A stretch of 64,000 nt of DNA from NCBI RefSeq assembly GCF_032118995.1, contig NC_092669.1:186001-250000 (forward strand), in the 5' to 3' direction. The translations under genes were made by a program, and so were the position numbers. Numbering within the stretch: position 1 is the stretch's first letter; each line of letters starts with the position of its first letter. Below are positions 1 to 10,778 of this stretch, piece after piece. This DNA is from Asterias amurensis. Taxonomy: Eukaryota; Echinodermata; Asteroidea; Forcipulatida; Asteriidae. A model generated the notes under the pieces. It saw only the letters and a program-made list of their open reading frames with translations, made no database searches and was not told where the DNA came from.

Positions 1-1700
1 CCCCTTAGTTACATAAATAAGGACAGTTAAGATCCTCGCAATTAACACCCTTTGCTTTGCTATTAATATTAAACATACAGATGAAATGACAGGCAACAGC
101 TTATGTCAACAATCCTTTCAACATCAATATGATAATCTGAAAGTACAACACAGATTTAATAATTATTAATAGTACATTAAATTATTAATAGGCCGATTTT
201 AAATTTTATACTTTACAATTACGATAAAACGGAGTTCCAAATGCACATAATATTTCTGTTGTTAACTTTCAAAATCAAATTAAAATTTTAACAATCCCAT
301 ATTATACAAAGTTTAAAAACTATTAATTAATTATTAATTAAAACGTATTTAATTTTAAACACTGTAAAACTAAAATACTGAATAATTATTGAGATATTGT
401 TAAAAGAAACAGCCGTACCAACAATATGGAGCGGAAGCTTCACTTCTCAATCAATTTTAAATGCCTTTTGGGGGACAATTGAACCATTTCCGCACCACCC
501 CAGACCTAGCCAGCTCGAATCTAATAAGTCCGAGCTTTCAGCCTTGTTTACAGTCCAACTTGCCCGCCGTGTCGCGACGCCCACACACCGCGCACACCAC
601 CTGCCAGAAAGGGGTGCACTACGTCAAAAATACTCGTCAAAGGAAAGTGTTTGGCATCAAACGTTTCAGATTAACAACACCACAAATCATCCTAAATTTA
701 CAATACATCAACCAACTCACAACATATACAATTAAAACATGATGCATATTTACCTTAAAAGCTGTTTTCTGGGTTCAAATAACCTCGGAACTTTGCGAAT
801 CCACAAGTAGTCGTGAACTGTTTTCACACAAATCTGGGTACTTCACACAATCACTGGTTCCATATCGATCGTGGAGTAATTCCCTTTGATTGGCGGACAC
901 CAGCTAGGATTCGTTTTATTGACATTTCGTGTGTTGACCTCAAACAAACAAAAACTTAGTGAACTTTACATTCCAGCTTTGTAAGGGACCGTATCAAAAG
1001 TTGCTTTCGTCTGTTTACTTATTGTCCTTATTGTAGGTCCAAAATTGTCACAAAAGTAGTCACATTATTCAGTATCTCTGAAAAGAAAACTTGCTCGTTA
1101 GAATTTTTTGCGAAGGAATACACCAAATGAAATAATGATGTACATAGCTATATGGTACAACCATACCGGGTGTCGTATGCAATTATGTCCTCTATGCAAT
1201 AATGTCTGCCGGACGGTTTTGCATATGCAATTCTTGCCGCCCGGACGCTGCTGCATAATGCAATTGTGTCCGCCCGGACACAGTTGCATATGCAGTTGTG
1301 TCCGCCCCGTGCAAAACTATCCTTGCAGTATTAAACGCCCTTGGTCGACGGAACACCTTCGCCATTTTTTTAACAAGCTAAGTGCATGTCATGAATGACA
1401 CGGGAAATGTTCGGCCGTTGGGTATTCGCTGCAATCATAAAATACTTGAATATTCATGTTGCATATTAATACGTAGGTCCAGCGCATGCACGCCCGTTTA
1501 CGCGCGTACAGTCATGTCCACACTGGACGGTTTTTTGCATAGCCGCGGACACGATTGCATATGCAAAAGTGTCCGGAGCGGACAGTATTGCATGGCGGAC
1601 ACAATTGCATCTGGCACCACAAAAGGCACTTCACTTGCTTTTTTTAACCAGTAGAGGGCAGCATATAATAATATAACAAGTATCAGCCCGTTTGGCAAAT
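1..1700. other. Upstream region without a recognised gene
   Basis: I see no convincing coding exon here. Bases 1-400 are very AT-rich. Bases 470-640 are locally GC-richer and may be a promoter or a 5' exon of something reading leftward, because a plausible minus-strand splice donor lies near 757. Nothing in the translations resembles a known protein. The palindromic repeat cluster at 1,178-1,612 is listed separately. Confidence 0.5.
1178..1612. repeat. Clustered palindromic repeat, about 32-bp unit
   Basis: Two blocks (about 1,178-1,305 and 1,525-1,612) are made of units that read ATGCAATTGTGTCCG, then a short centre, then the near-complement CGGACACAATTGCAT. Each unit is itself a palindrome and neighbouring units abut at ATGCAT or GCATATGC, so the block folds at several scales. 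Several units have diverged. I do not recognise the family. It lies a few hundred bases upstream of the troponin T first exon. Confidence 0.7.
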
Positions 1701-1769
1701 TATGACGTAGTTGTAAGGAATGACAAGTATGTCTAAGATGATGATAACAAGGTCCCTCCGTGAAGATCA

Positions 1770-4700
1770 AGAAAGAAGAGGAAAGTGAAGATCGTTTCAT
1801 CTCGTCTTGCTGCTGGTCTGCCAAGGATACGGGTTGAAGTTCAAGTGAGATTTATTCCGCTCCAGAAGAAAGGTAAAAACTAAAACTTTTCCAATTTAAT
1901 TAAGACAAGTTCAGGCATTTAATATTAATTATTGAGGAGAGGTAATGATGACTATGGTAACACCGTAGAGGAGGGCCTCCATGATAATACCATGATTTTA
2001 CTATGGGCAAAAGTTATGAGAGACAAATCAAAAAACTTGTTCAACAAGACGAGCCAATATTTTCATAATGGAGAAAATTATTAATTTGAGCCTTTACTTT
2101 ATTGTATAGAGAAAAACATTGAAAACGTCTTCATACAAATAAAACCTCCTCATCAATTTTACTTTTAGATTGCTGTTTAAAAAACAATATTAAAATTTTA
2201 AATCTTAAAAACAGTCACGCATTTTTGTTGTATACAATTAATTTTTTAGCAATTCATTATGTCTACAGGCATGAAGGTTTACAAAGTAACATCGCCTATT
2301 TTGTTCATAATAGAAAACATAAAAATAAACTTATTCTCTTTAATTTAATTGATTATTTCGTCCTGGCAACAACTGACGCCAAAAGCTCCACAAGGCCATG
2401 CCATTGCCCCTCTGGTAGTTCAACAGCGAGTATTATTCATCTCTGTAATTTCAACAGCACATGTAACCGTACACATTCTGAAGCCCAAATAAGGGGCTTA
2501 GTTATGCCATAGAACAAGGACCAGCTTGCTATAATGGTTATGCCAACCTTAAAGGGGTTCAACTGTGTTTATATAACTCGTGTTTAACGTTGTCAAAGTC
2601 GCCAACACTTTCTTTAAAAAATTGGTCATTAATTTATGATGGGTTTATATTATGTGCTTTTATTGGGATTATGTACAAAAAGTTGGCTGGATTTTACAAT
2701 AAATTTTGATTAGAAGTTTATTACGAACCTCCCCAAATTCGTCGATCAGTGTGTAGGCATACCTTTGATTTGGTATTTTCTTAAGATTTTACTATTATTT
2801 TGTAACCACAGTTTTACCTGAAGATAATAAAACAACCTCAAGATGGCAGCACCAGAAAGGTAAACATAATAAAATAATTTGTATGAATATTTAAACAAAA
2901 TTAATTATATTATTATGGTATTCAGGATTGGTACATAGATTTGACATAAAAATAATAGACAACCTGTGATAATATATGTATGGGCTTCAACCGTCGACGT
3001 GTTATTCTAATGTCAATTCTGAACTATTTCTTTTGCTCCTATTAGTGAAGAGTCTGAAACCATGGCAGTAATTAAGGTAAGAACAAAAAGGACCTTGAAC
3101 GACTCAAATTCATGATAAATTTACATCGGAACCAAACATTTATTTACATCTAAATCATGCTAGCCCTACATCACGATACTTTATCTAAGACGAACAGTTC
3201 CAAGAAGCGCTTGATATCCCCTCTAAGAAATAAAGCTTTTTGGACAAGAAGTTTTCTGTAAACTTCAAGAAATGAAGTGTGCTTGTTCACAATAAGGAAT
3301 AGTTGAGATAACGTTATAACCCTCCTGTACGTTATCGCAACTAAAATAAGGAACACCTTTTCGTGATAACAAAGAATAAGATTATATTTTGTTTATACCG
3401 ATGTGTTCATAAGCACTGTATAACTGTTCCTTGCTATTGCATAATGTTTAGTGTAGGTTTAAAACAAGTTTATATTATTTGTCCCCGATGCAAAAATAGA
3501 TCCGAGAATAATATGATAATATCAACATAATTGTGAACCTTTTTGAAACCCGCAAACCTTTCTATATCGTATTTCCACCATGCAAAGTTTCAAATCCTAC
3601 TTAACCTTTTGTTTGTTTCTTTTTAATGTTAGGAAAGAGAAGAGAAAAGGAAAGAGGAGCTCAAGATGGAATTAATTGAAGCTCGAGATGAGATTCGTAG
3701 AAAGAGTGAAGAAAAGGCGAAAGAACTTCAAGAACTTCGCGCTAAAAGGGTAACTTTTAAATTACTCAAATCCCCAAAGGAAGTGGATGACATAATGTAG
3801 TGGTAGATAGAACTGTCCACTGTTGATCAAGAAACCGCGCATGGTTGGCAAGAACCGCCGAATGTTATTAACAAAAATCAAGTATCTTCTGCAACATTTT
3901 AACCAAATAAAAATACCCCCTATGATTGGCTGCTTTTGTTTCCAACAAATTCAACACAATGTTTGAATATTTTCGTAACATTGTTAGAAACAGTCCGTTT
4001 ATTTTCATTTTATGTCTTTCCGTATATAGATTTTTCCAACCTCGCTTAGCAAAAACTCTCCATGATGCAATAGAGAGGACGTCCGTATGGACTGTAAAGA
4101 GGGTAAACCTGTTTCAGCCCCAGGAGAAGGTGGCAAAGACCCCTGGACAAAAAAATGGTAGCCCACATCTTGGAGTGCCCTTCAGGCCTTGTGTGTTTCT
4201 GGCGACTTGTAACAAAAAAGCTCAGCGTAATGCCTATATACAACATATTTTAAATTGGTGCCTAATTTTGAAACTGTTATTTTTCTTGTCAGGATGCACG
4301 TCGTGCCCAGCAAGCAGAGGAACAGAAACTACGGGAGCAATACGAAGCAGAGAGACGAGAAAAGGAGAAAGTAGAGAAACAAAAACGGAAGGAGATGTTA
4401 GAGATGAAGAAGAAGGAGAGAGAAGCTAGCATCAAGGCAATGCACAATCCGGATGCTTATCATGCCATCATTGTTGAGGCAAGTGCTGTTTTATTGTTTC
4501 ATCTGCATTTTTCAACGACACAAAAGGGGATCAGATTAAGATCACCAAATAGGATAGCCTCATTGTCTAAATGTGTGCTCATACTAAGAGTCAACGTGTC
4601 AATAAGTAACATTCAATATGATACAAATCTCATATTGGAACCCATTTTTAATTTAAAATGAAGTTTACTTTGTTTTTGACTTTGTTGTAAACAAAAACAG

Positions 4701-7700
4701 GGTATTTTTTTAACTTTCTGTAGAAGGAAGAGCCGAAGAAAAAACCCAAGAAGTCCCAGGAAGAACTTGAGAAAGAGAAAGAGGCAGCGATGAGGGAACG
4801 GATCCAACCTCTATCAATCGGTAAATAAGAAACATGTTTTATTTTCACAACCAGTCAAAACTTGATTTAAGAAAATACAAGTTGTGTGAACAATCTTTAA
4901 AATGTCAAAAATCACCGTCAAACCCGCTCCCTATTACACCTTGTTCTTCAAAACCAAAATCTGAGATCTACAAGAAAGTAAAACTTCGGGGACAATTTGG
5001 TTTTACCCTTACACCGATGTGTGTAAGCATTGTATCCTTAGAATAGGCCGACCTTCCAATTTCTGTGAACTAAAATCAAAGGCATGTACTCGGAGGAATT
5101 CGAACCCACGACCTTCTTTATTGGCCGATTCTTAATCCCTGGGGCAAATTAAACAATCATCTATTAAATTCGTCGACAATGATAACTAAATCTTAAACCA
5201 TTTTTGAAAACCTTTAACCAGTTCAACCGACCTAAACCCGATTACTATAACCGTTTATGCTATTTAGGAGCAAGCACTGCTGAAGAGAAGATTCGTGAGA
5301 TAGCACGCAACCTTCTTCAGAGACTGAGTAACATCTATGCAGACATCTTTGATATGAAATGTCGCAAGAAACGCCAGGTGTACGATGTAAGATATAAGTT
5401 TTAATAATTTAGCGTCAAAATCCGCCTTAAAAAAACGCTCAAGGCGCTATTATTACAGATTAAAATAAGAAAATCAAGGAAGGCAATAAACATACCGAAG
5501 ATATAAAACATTTACATCTATAGTTATTCATTATAAATGTAATATTTTTGGATTTTGATTTCATTTACTTGAACAACATCTATTGGTCAATTGACATCAT
5601 CACCTCAATACATCTTGGTTGCTCCATTATTATATTCCCCGTGTAGGCCTATACAAAATTATGTTTTATATTCAGTGCTAATTTAAGGTGACGCACTCGC
5701 ATTCACAGGCTCTGCATAATGCTTGCAATATTTTACTCTCAAAATGGCATGCAAACCATGCATGCAGACAGTATAAACACGCATGTGACGTCATACGAGG
5801 GGATCAAACGGATCCATTTCAAAAATAAATGGCAAAATCAATCAATGGACATCATTGAGTTATTTGAGGTTTTTTTAATTTTATTTTCAGCATACTGAAC
5901 TGCTTCAACGCATCGCAGATTTAACCAAGGTCAAAGAGTAAGTAGTACTAGCTTGTATTTGTTTCCATAAAATAATTCGTTTTCCTCAATAATTTGTGGC
6001 ATATTTCGTTCATTACAATTTAAATGTTCTTATCGTTTATTTATTTTTTTTTATTCCGCCGCAGGCCACATTCTGCTGAGGCTGCTGGAACGTGAGTACA
6101 CTCAGTGCCAATTGGTCACAACGACTCATTGCCAATTGGTGACAACGACTCAGTGACAATTGGTGACAACGACAAATGACATTTAAAGTACCACAACAAT
6201 TAAAAAACTCTAAGAAAGATAAACAAATAAGAAATCATAATAGTCACGTGACATGGCGAAAGAATGACAGGGACACAAAGAAATGTCAATGTATACTTTC
6301 TTGTTGACGTTCATATTATTTTCATTTCGTTTTTCAGTGTACACAAGTTCAAAGAAGGAGGCGTATTCAAACCTCAGGTAAGAAACCATTCATGAATATT
6401 AATGACAATTTCGCTACATGAAAACTGAAACTGGAAGTACAGCTTCTTTTAACTAAAAACGACAGAGTCCTATCTTGACTTTCATTTTGTTTTGTTGGAT
6501 TCTTAAATCCAGGAGCACGACCATAAGACGAAGATGCAGATGGACGCAGAAGCCGGTTCTATAATGTCTTCCGGTGGGGTCAAAGGTCGATCTGGGATGT
6601 TTGGGGGAGGCTCTGAGAAGAAAACCCCGGTAAGTCACGTGTTGTGTGATGAATAAAAACCAGCAAGAATCTAAGAATGAATGAAGTCCGAAATGATACC
6701 AAACTCTAAAAACTCCCAGGTCAGAATTGACTATGATCGCGGGTCCCATGGGGCCTGACCCATTTAAGGGTCAGTGTGACCCACAGTGCCAAAGAAACGC
6801 AGAAATGGGTCAAACTGATGCGTAATCCAAGTTAACATCCCATTATTATTGTTAAATCGGTTTGGGTCAATCTGACCCAGAAGTGTTTCATGAGACTCTG
6901 ATTCCAAGTCAATTCTGACCCGAGAGGTTTTTAGGGAGCTCAAAATGGCTGTGATTTTGATATTATGTAGGATCAAAGCAAATTGAATCGTGTGTCAACC
7001 AATAACTGTCAGATTTAGTTAAAAGAAAAACTAGTTTTGTGTGACTACATGTAGAATGTGCTGACGTCACAGGCATGACACCCGGCCCCATTAAAAGAAA
7101 GATCTCAAGAGTAAAACATACTGTCTTAAATAATTGCTATACCTGAGTGATATTATGAAGTATTAGATCAATACAGAAGTTGTTAACAATTTAGCCAAAT
7201 AATATTATGTTTATGGCAAACGCAACTCAAATAACTGTCCCGAGTCCGACTTGACCCCAGCAAGGCAGACACGTAAAAAACGAATGCGTTTCCCACTATT
7301 AGTATTATGCTAACACTGTTAATGAAAAAAACAGTTGAATAAAGAGGCATCAAAATGGCTTGAACACACAATAATTAGACCTAAACAAGTAAAAACCCTG
7401 CCATAACACTCGCTTAACAAGCATGTCAAATATTACCCGATTCTTTATTTACAGGAGGATGACGAAGGATAACATTAATGGAGATTCTGAAAGAACTTGA
7501 GCATCAAATGAGGTTTTGGCGCCAAATTAAGTTTGCTTTCCCGCCACCTTGCCTATTGATTATCTGCTGCATGATCGAATAAACCTTAACAGCAGAACGT
7601 TTAAATTAATTTGAAACAACATGTAGATTAGAACCGTGTGTTCAGCTTCTTGGTTGTAATGCTTTAAAAATAAAACTAGAGAGCCATTTTCATTGTCAAA

Positions 7701-8041
7701 CACATCTTTTGATAAGTGTTATTTCGGGGGGAAATATTAGAAGTCTTCACTGTTGCAATACAGCTACAACTTGTATTTTATTTTTATTTTTTTGGGTTGC
7801 TATTTTTAAACAACTTTCTGCAAACTTCCATCTTACTACAGAGAACCATTGAAAGTATTTACCAGATTATGTTAGGATTTTAGAACGCTTGATGACAATT
7901 AAAAGATGAAACTTTCTCAAAATAGTTTGCATTATATTGTCTTGTATCAAAGCTTCAATTGTTAATATTGTGCATTCCTTCGTTTCATCTCCCTCTCCGC
8001 AGGGTTTGGATCGGGCTCAGACTATTGATCTGACCAAGTGA
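1770..8041 (+). CDS. Troponin T (complete, alternative C-termini)
   Basis: Troponin T anchors the troponin complex to tropomyosin on striated-muscle thin filaments. Coding exons: 2843-2859, 3046-3076, 3633-3749, 4293-4478, 4724-4820, 5268-5386, 5891-5937, 6065-6091, 6338-6377, 6513-6629, then 7455-7472 or 8003-8041. A non-coding first exon probably ends at 1872 and splices to 2812. The phases join without a break to give 271 or 278 residues. The first half is a charged helix rich in E, K and R (for example KELQELRAKR), matching the TnT tropomyosin-binding region. A KKKPKKSQEELEKEKE stretch then leads into RIQPLSI and EEKIREIARNLLQRLSNIYA, which aligns with the vertebrate TnT core before the TnI-TnC coiled coil. 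The long acidic N-terminus of vertebrate TnT is missing; only about 11 residues precede the conserved part. AATAAA-like signals lie near 7,577 and 7,669. The gene faces troponin I tail to tail. Confidence 0.9.
4479..4723 (+). other. GC-AG intron in troponin T
   Basis: The donor reads GAG then GCAAGTG, and the acceptor is TTTCTGTAG. Splicing at GC keeps both flanking exons in phase 0 and gives the protein junction IIVE-KEEPKKK. The nearest GT donor, two bases further on, would shift the frame. GCAAGT is the usual strong context for the minor GC-AG class, so the reading is supported by both phase and donor consensus. Confidence 0.8.
5080..5140 (-). repeat. tRNA-derived SINE fragment
   Basis: Read on the minus strand, the segment carries a box B-like GGGTTCGAATTCC within a tRNA-like right half. 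No intact tRNA fold is visible. It lies inside the troponin T intron before the exon at 5268 and is best read as a decayed SINE. Confidence 0.4.
6065..6091 (+). other. 27-base microexon of troponin T
   Basis: The exon lies between CCGCCGCAG and GTGAGTAC and encodes PHSAEAAG with split codons at both ends. It enters and leaves in the same phase, so it can be skipped without a frame change, joining KVK to the next exon through an Asp codon. Troponin T genes in other animals are known for small in-frame cassette exons. Confidence 0.7.
6101..6172 (+). repeat. Short minisatellite, three units of about 28 bp
   Basis: Three diverged copies of a unit built on GCCAATTGGTGACAACGACT run in tandem, starting about 10 bases after the donor of the 27-base troponin T exon. 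Each unit includes the CCAATTGG or ACAATTGG core. Confidence 0.75.
8003..8041 (+). other. Alternative last coding exon of troponin T
   Basis: A strong pyrimidine tract and acceptor (CTCCCTCTCCGCAG) precede an in-phase reading GLDRAQTIDLTK and then TGA. The proximal alternative at 7455-7472 encodes only EDDEG and then TAA. Both follow the exon ending in SEKKTP at 6629 in phase 0. Polyadenylation signals near 7,577 and 7,669 would serve the proximal form, so choice of 3' end and choice of C-terminus are probably coupled. Confidence 0.65.
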
Positions 8042-9489
8042 TTGGCTCAGTAGCAACCAATGGGGTGCTTTGCAGTGCATCACGTGGTATATTGTTTAAG
8101 TTTTACTTTCGAAATTGTGTCGACCAACATGAAAACACAATCAAAGCGTTACTGGACGCCAATTTGCGAATCTTCCGCAAAATTTGAAGTAAAATTCCAT
8201 TATTACGCATCAAACGACAATCAAAGTTTTCAAAATGCAGTCTTGATCTCACTAGACGACAAACAATCTTAACATAAACTCTTTACTTGTTTAAGTTTTT
8301 AAAAACCTTCATCTGTATTGTTAATGTTATTACTGTATTCTAATTTTAGGGCCTCTTCTAACAAGTCAGTAAAAATTCAACAACTGTTCAAGAGGACTTG
8401 AAATGTTCACTCTGTTGTAATTTCCTTGTGATAAAGATGTGAAACAGAAAGGAAACTCTGAAGAATTTAAAGAGGACCGTGGGTTCACATTCTACCTGGT
8501 CCTCGACCGACCATCATTATGTCAGAATACTATACGGAGCTTTAGAAGTACCATCAGACTTGTCTAGATTCTGATATAGTCCGGAATAAGAACTCAGAAC
8601 TCAATTTCACAACAACTTGCTTAGCACAGAAAAGTATTTCTAAAAAGAAGTAGGCTACCAGCATAAATCACAATAAGTTTACATGATTGTTTTGACTGAT
8701 GGTGTCCCACTCATCATTTCTTGCCTAGCAAAGGAGTTCGTCAAGCAGGGCTGAGTTTTTGAACAGCTTTTTGAAATTGCCCACTGACATGTTCCGAACA
8801 AAGTGCCGACATCTAACAAGAAAAATCATTCTCCAAATCAACATCTTATCTTCAAGGCGTAATGTCGTGTCTCCTCATCTTGAGATAATATTTTCAGAAT
8901 CTTGACAGGTCGGAAGGAATTTCCTAAGCTTCGTCTCTAAATGGTTTTCCAAGACTTTTATTCCCGTAACCATTCGAGTCCATGGTGTGTTCGGATTGGT
9001 AGCTTGGTACATAAACATTTTGAGATTTCCCTTGTGGTTTATGACTTGATTTTGACAAAATTTTCTGCAGACTCATGAACAATAATTGGCCTATCAATGT
9101 CTTTTGTGTCTGTGTTGGTATTATAAACATTTTTTAAATGGGGATGTTTGACTACACAATAGGACAATCGGATTGAAATGAACATTAAAATTGTTACGGT
9201 TTGAGGTCGTGTGGTAATTTTTACCCAATAAAAATATTTCAACTGACAAAATGTTTCAAGAGTGCTTCTTTGTTTCTTTGGTAAATTAACACTGTTAATA
9301 GCTCTCAACTATTGAAAGCAAAGCGAATCTAGAAATCAACACCCAAACTTTGTTATGTATACGTCGTGAATTAACAAGGCAAGGCACGCCAATTAATTAT
9401 GTGGATTAAAAATTATTTATTTGACTCACCAAAATGGCTGACCGTGTTTAGTTTGCAAAGTAAAAGGAAAACAACGCAATTTCGAAGCA

Positions 9490-9864
9490 TATAGAGGCAC
9501 TATACACTATCGGTAAAATCACTTAAAATAATTGTTAGCATAAAAACTAACTTGGAGAGCTGTTGAAAGTATTAAAGCATTGTGCGAAACGGCTCTCTCT
9601 GAAGTAACGTGTTTTTTTTTTTTAGTAAGAAGTAATTTTTCACTAAAATATTTCGAGAACTCAGAATTAGATTTTGAGGTTTTGAAATCAAGCATCTGAA
9701 AGCACACAATTTGTGCGACAAGGGTGTTTTTTCTTGCAGCTTCTCGCAACTTCGACGACCGATTGAGCTCAAATTTTCACAGGTTTGTTATTTTATGCAT
9801 ATGTTGAGATACACCAAGTGTAATGACTGGTCTTTGCCAATTACTAATAGTGTTCTGTGTCTTA
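9490..9864. mobile_element. Old TTAA-type MITE copy
   Basis: The ends are diverged inverted copies: the left reads GGCACTATACACTATCGGTA and the right ends near CCAATTACTAATAGTG. The interior shares ACCGATTGAGCTCAAATT and nearby sequence with the elements at 29,415, 36,481 and 52,997. It has no coding capacity. The copy is more diverged than those three, hence probably older. Confidence 0.65.
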
Positions 9865-10059
9865 AAAACACTATTTTAAACCATATTTAAACCGCGCTTT
9901 TCATAGACCAACTCGCCTGATCCATACAACATGCCCTTCAAAGTACACTTCATTATGTTATAAAGTTCATCAAATTCCTAGAATATACAAGAATCGAGTC
10001 GCGTCGTTCACCAAGTGATTGGTTATCACTCTGTGATCAATAAGTTGGGGGTATGGGCG

Positions 10060-10166
10060 TTGGGGTATAGGGGCGTGGGGGGCAGGGGCGTGGGGGGCAG
10101 GGGCGTGGGGGGCAGGGGCGTGGGGGCAGGGGCGTGGGGGCAGGGGCGTGGGGGGCAGGGGCGTGG
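10060..10166 (+). repeat. G-rich minisatellite
   Basis: About seven tandem copies of GGCGTGGGGGGCAGG (15 bp, one G lost in two copies) stand out from AT-rich surroundings. Dense runs of at least three Gs make the plus strand a candidate for G-quadruplex folding. Confidence 0.9.
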
Positions 10167-10536
10167 GGTAATGTTTGGACGCATCCTTCAAAATAACAGA
10201 GACGTAACTAATTCTTTATAGAGTATAAGCTTACTGTTTAATGACCTATTGCTCCATAACGTAAGAACATTACACTATAACATCATTGTGTGTACACATC
10301 AATATCTAGCACTAACAAAACCTTGTTAATAATTCGATTTTCTGTCACTCGGAACATTCCAAACTAGTCCACTCCCTTCGTGATAAACTGTCATCTAAAT
10401 AACGATTTCGGTTCTCACACAATTGTTTTAAAATGTTACAAATAAAAACTTTAAAATAAATAATGACGTCAGAAAGGTTTATAATATTATGCAAGGCTGA
10501 ACCCACCAATCAGAGGGTAGGAGTTAACCACTGCAG

Positions 10537-10778
10537 GGGCCAATTTCATAGAGCTGCTTAAGCAAAAAATTGCTTAAGCACGAAAATAGCTCGCTTGTTT
10601 TACACATGTTACTGGCCAAAATTGTATGCCATATACATTGCTTATGACTAGTATTTAGCTGTTGTTTACTTAGCATAACAATTGAAGGGAGTCTTGGCCG
10701 GTAACCTGATTTTACTAAGCAATGAATTTTTTGCTTAAGCAAATTTTTGTGCTTAAGCAGCTCTATGAAATTGGGCCC
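10537..10778. mobile_element. Foldback MITE with GGGCCAATTTCATAGAGC ends
   Basis: The left end reads GGGCCAATTTCATAGAGCTG and continues through CTTAAGCA; the right end is its near-perfect complement and finishes at TTGGGCCC. The interior is also partly self-complementary around repeated TTGCTTAAGCA. It is non-coding. Diverged relatives occur at 44,683-44,866 and 54,705-54,897. Confidence 0.85.

Noticed and set aside
397-742. Two overlapping open frames of 112 and 93 codons
   Set aside because: No recognisable domain, no splice context and no supporting codon pattern; they overlap each other in different frames in a locally GC-rich patch.
3926-4292. Upstream extension of the reading frame into troponin T exon 5 starting at 3926
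   Set aside because: The coding exon begins after a strong acceptor at 4293 and reads in another frame; the upstream part is intron containing a repeat-like patch.
9970-10221. Open frames over the G-rich minisatellite (repeated Gly-Val-Gly-Gly or Pro-His-Ala-Pro)
   Set aside because: They exist only because the repeat unit is a multiple of three and lacks stops; there is no start context or neighbouring exon.
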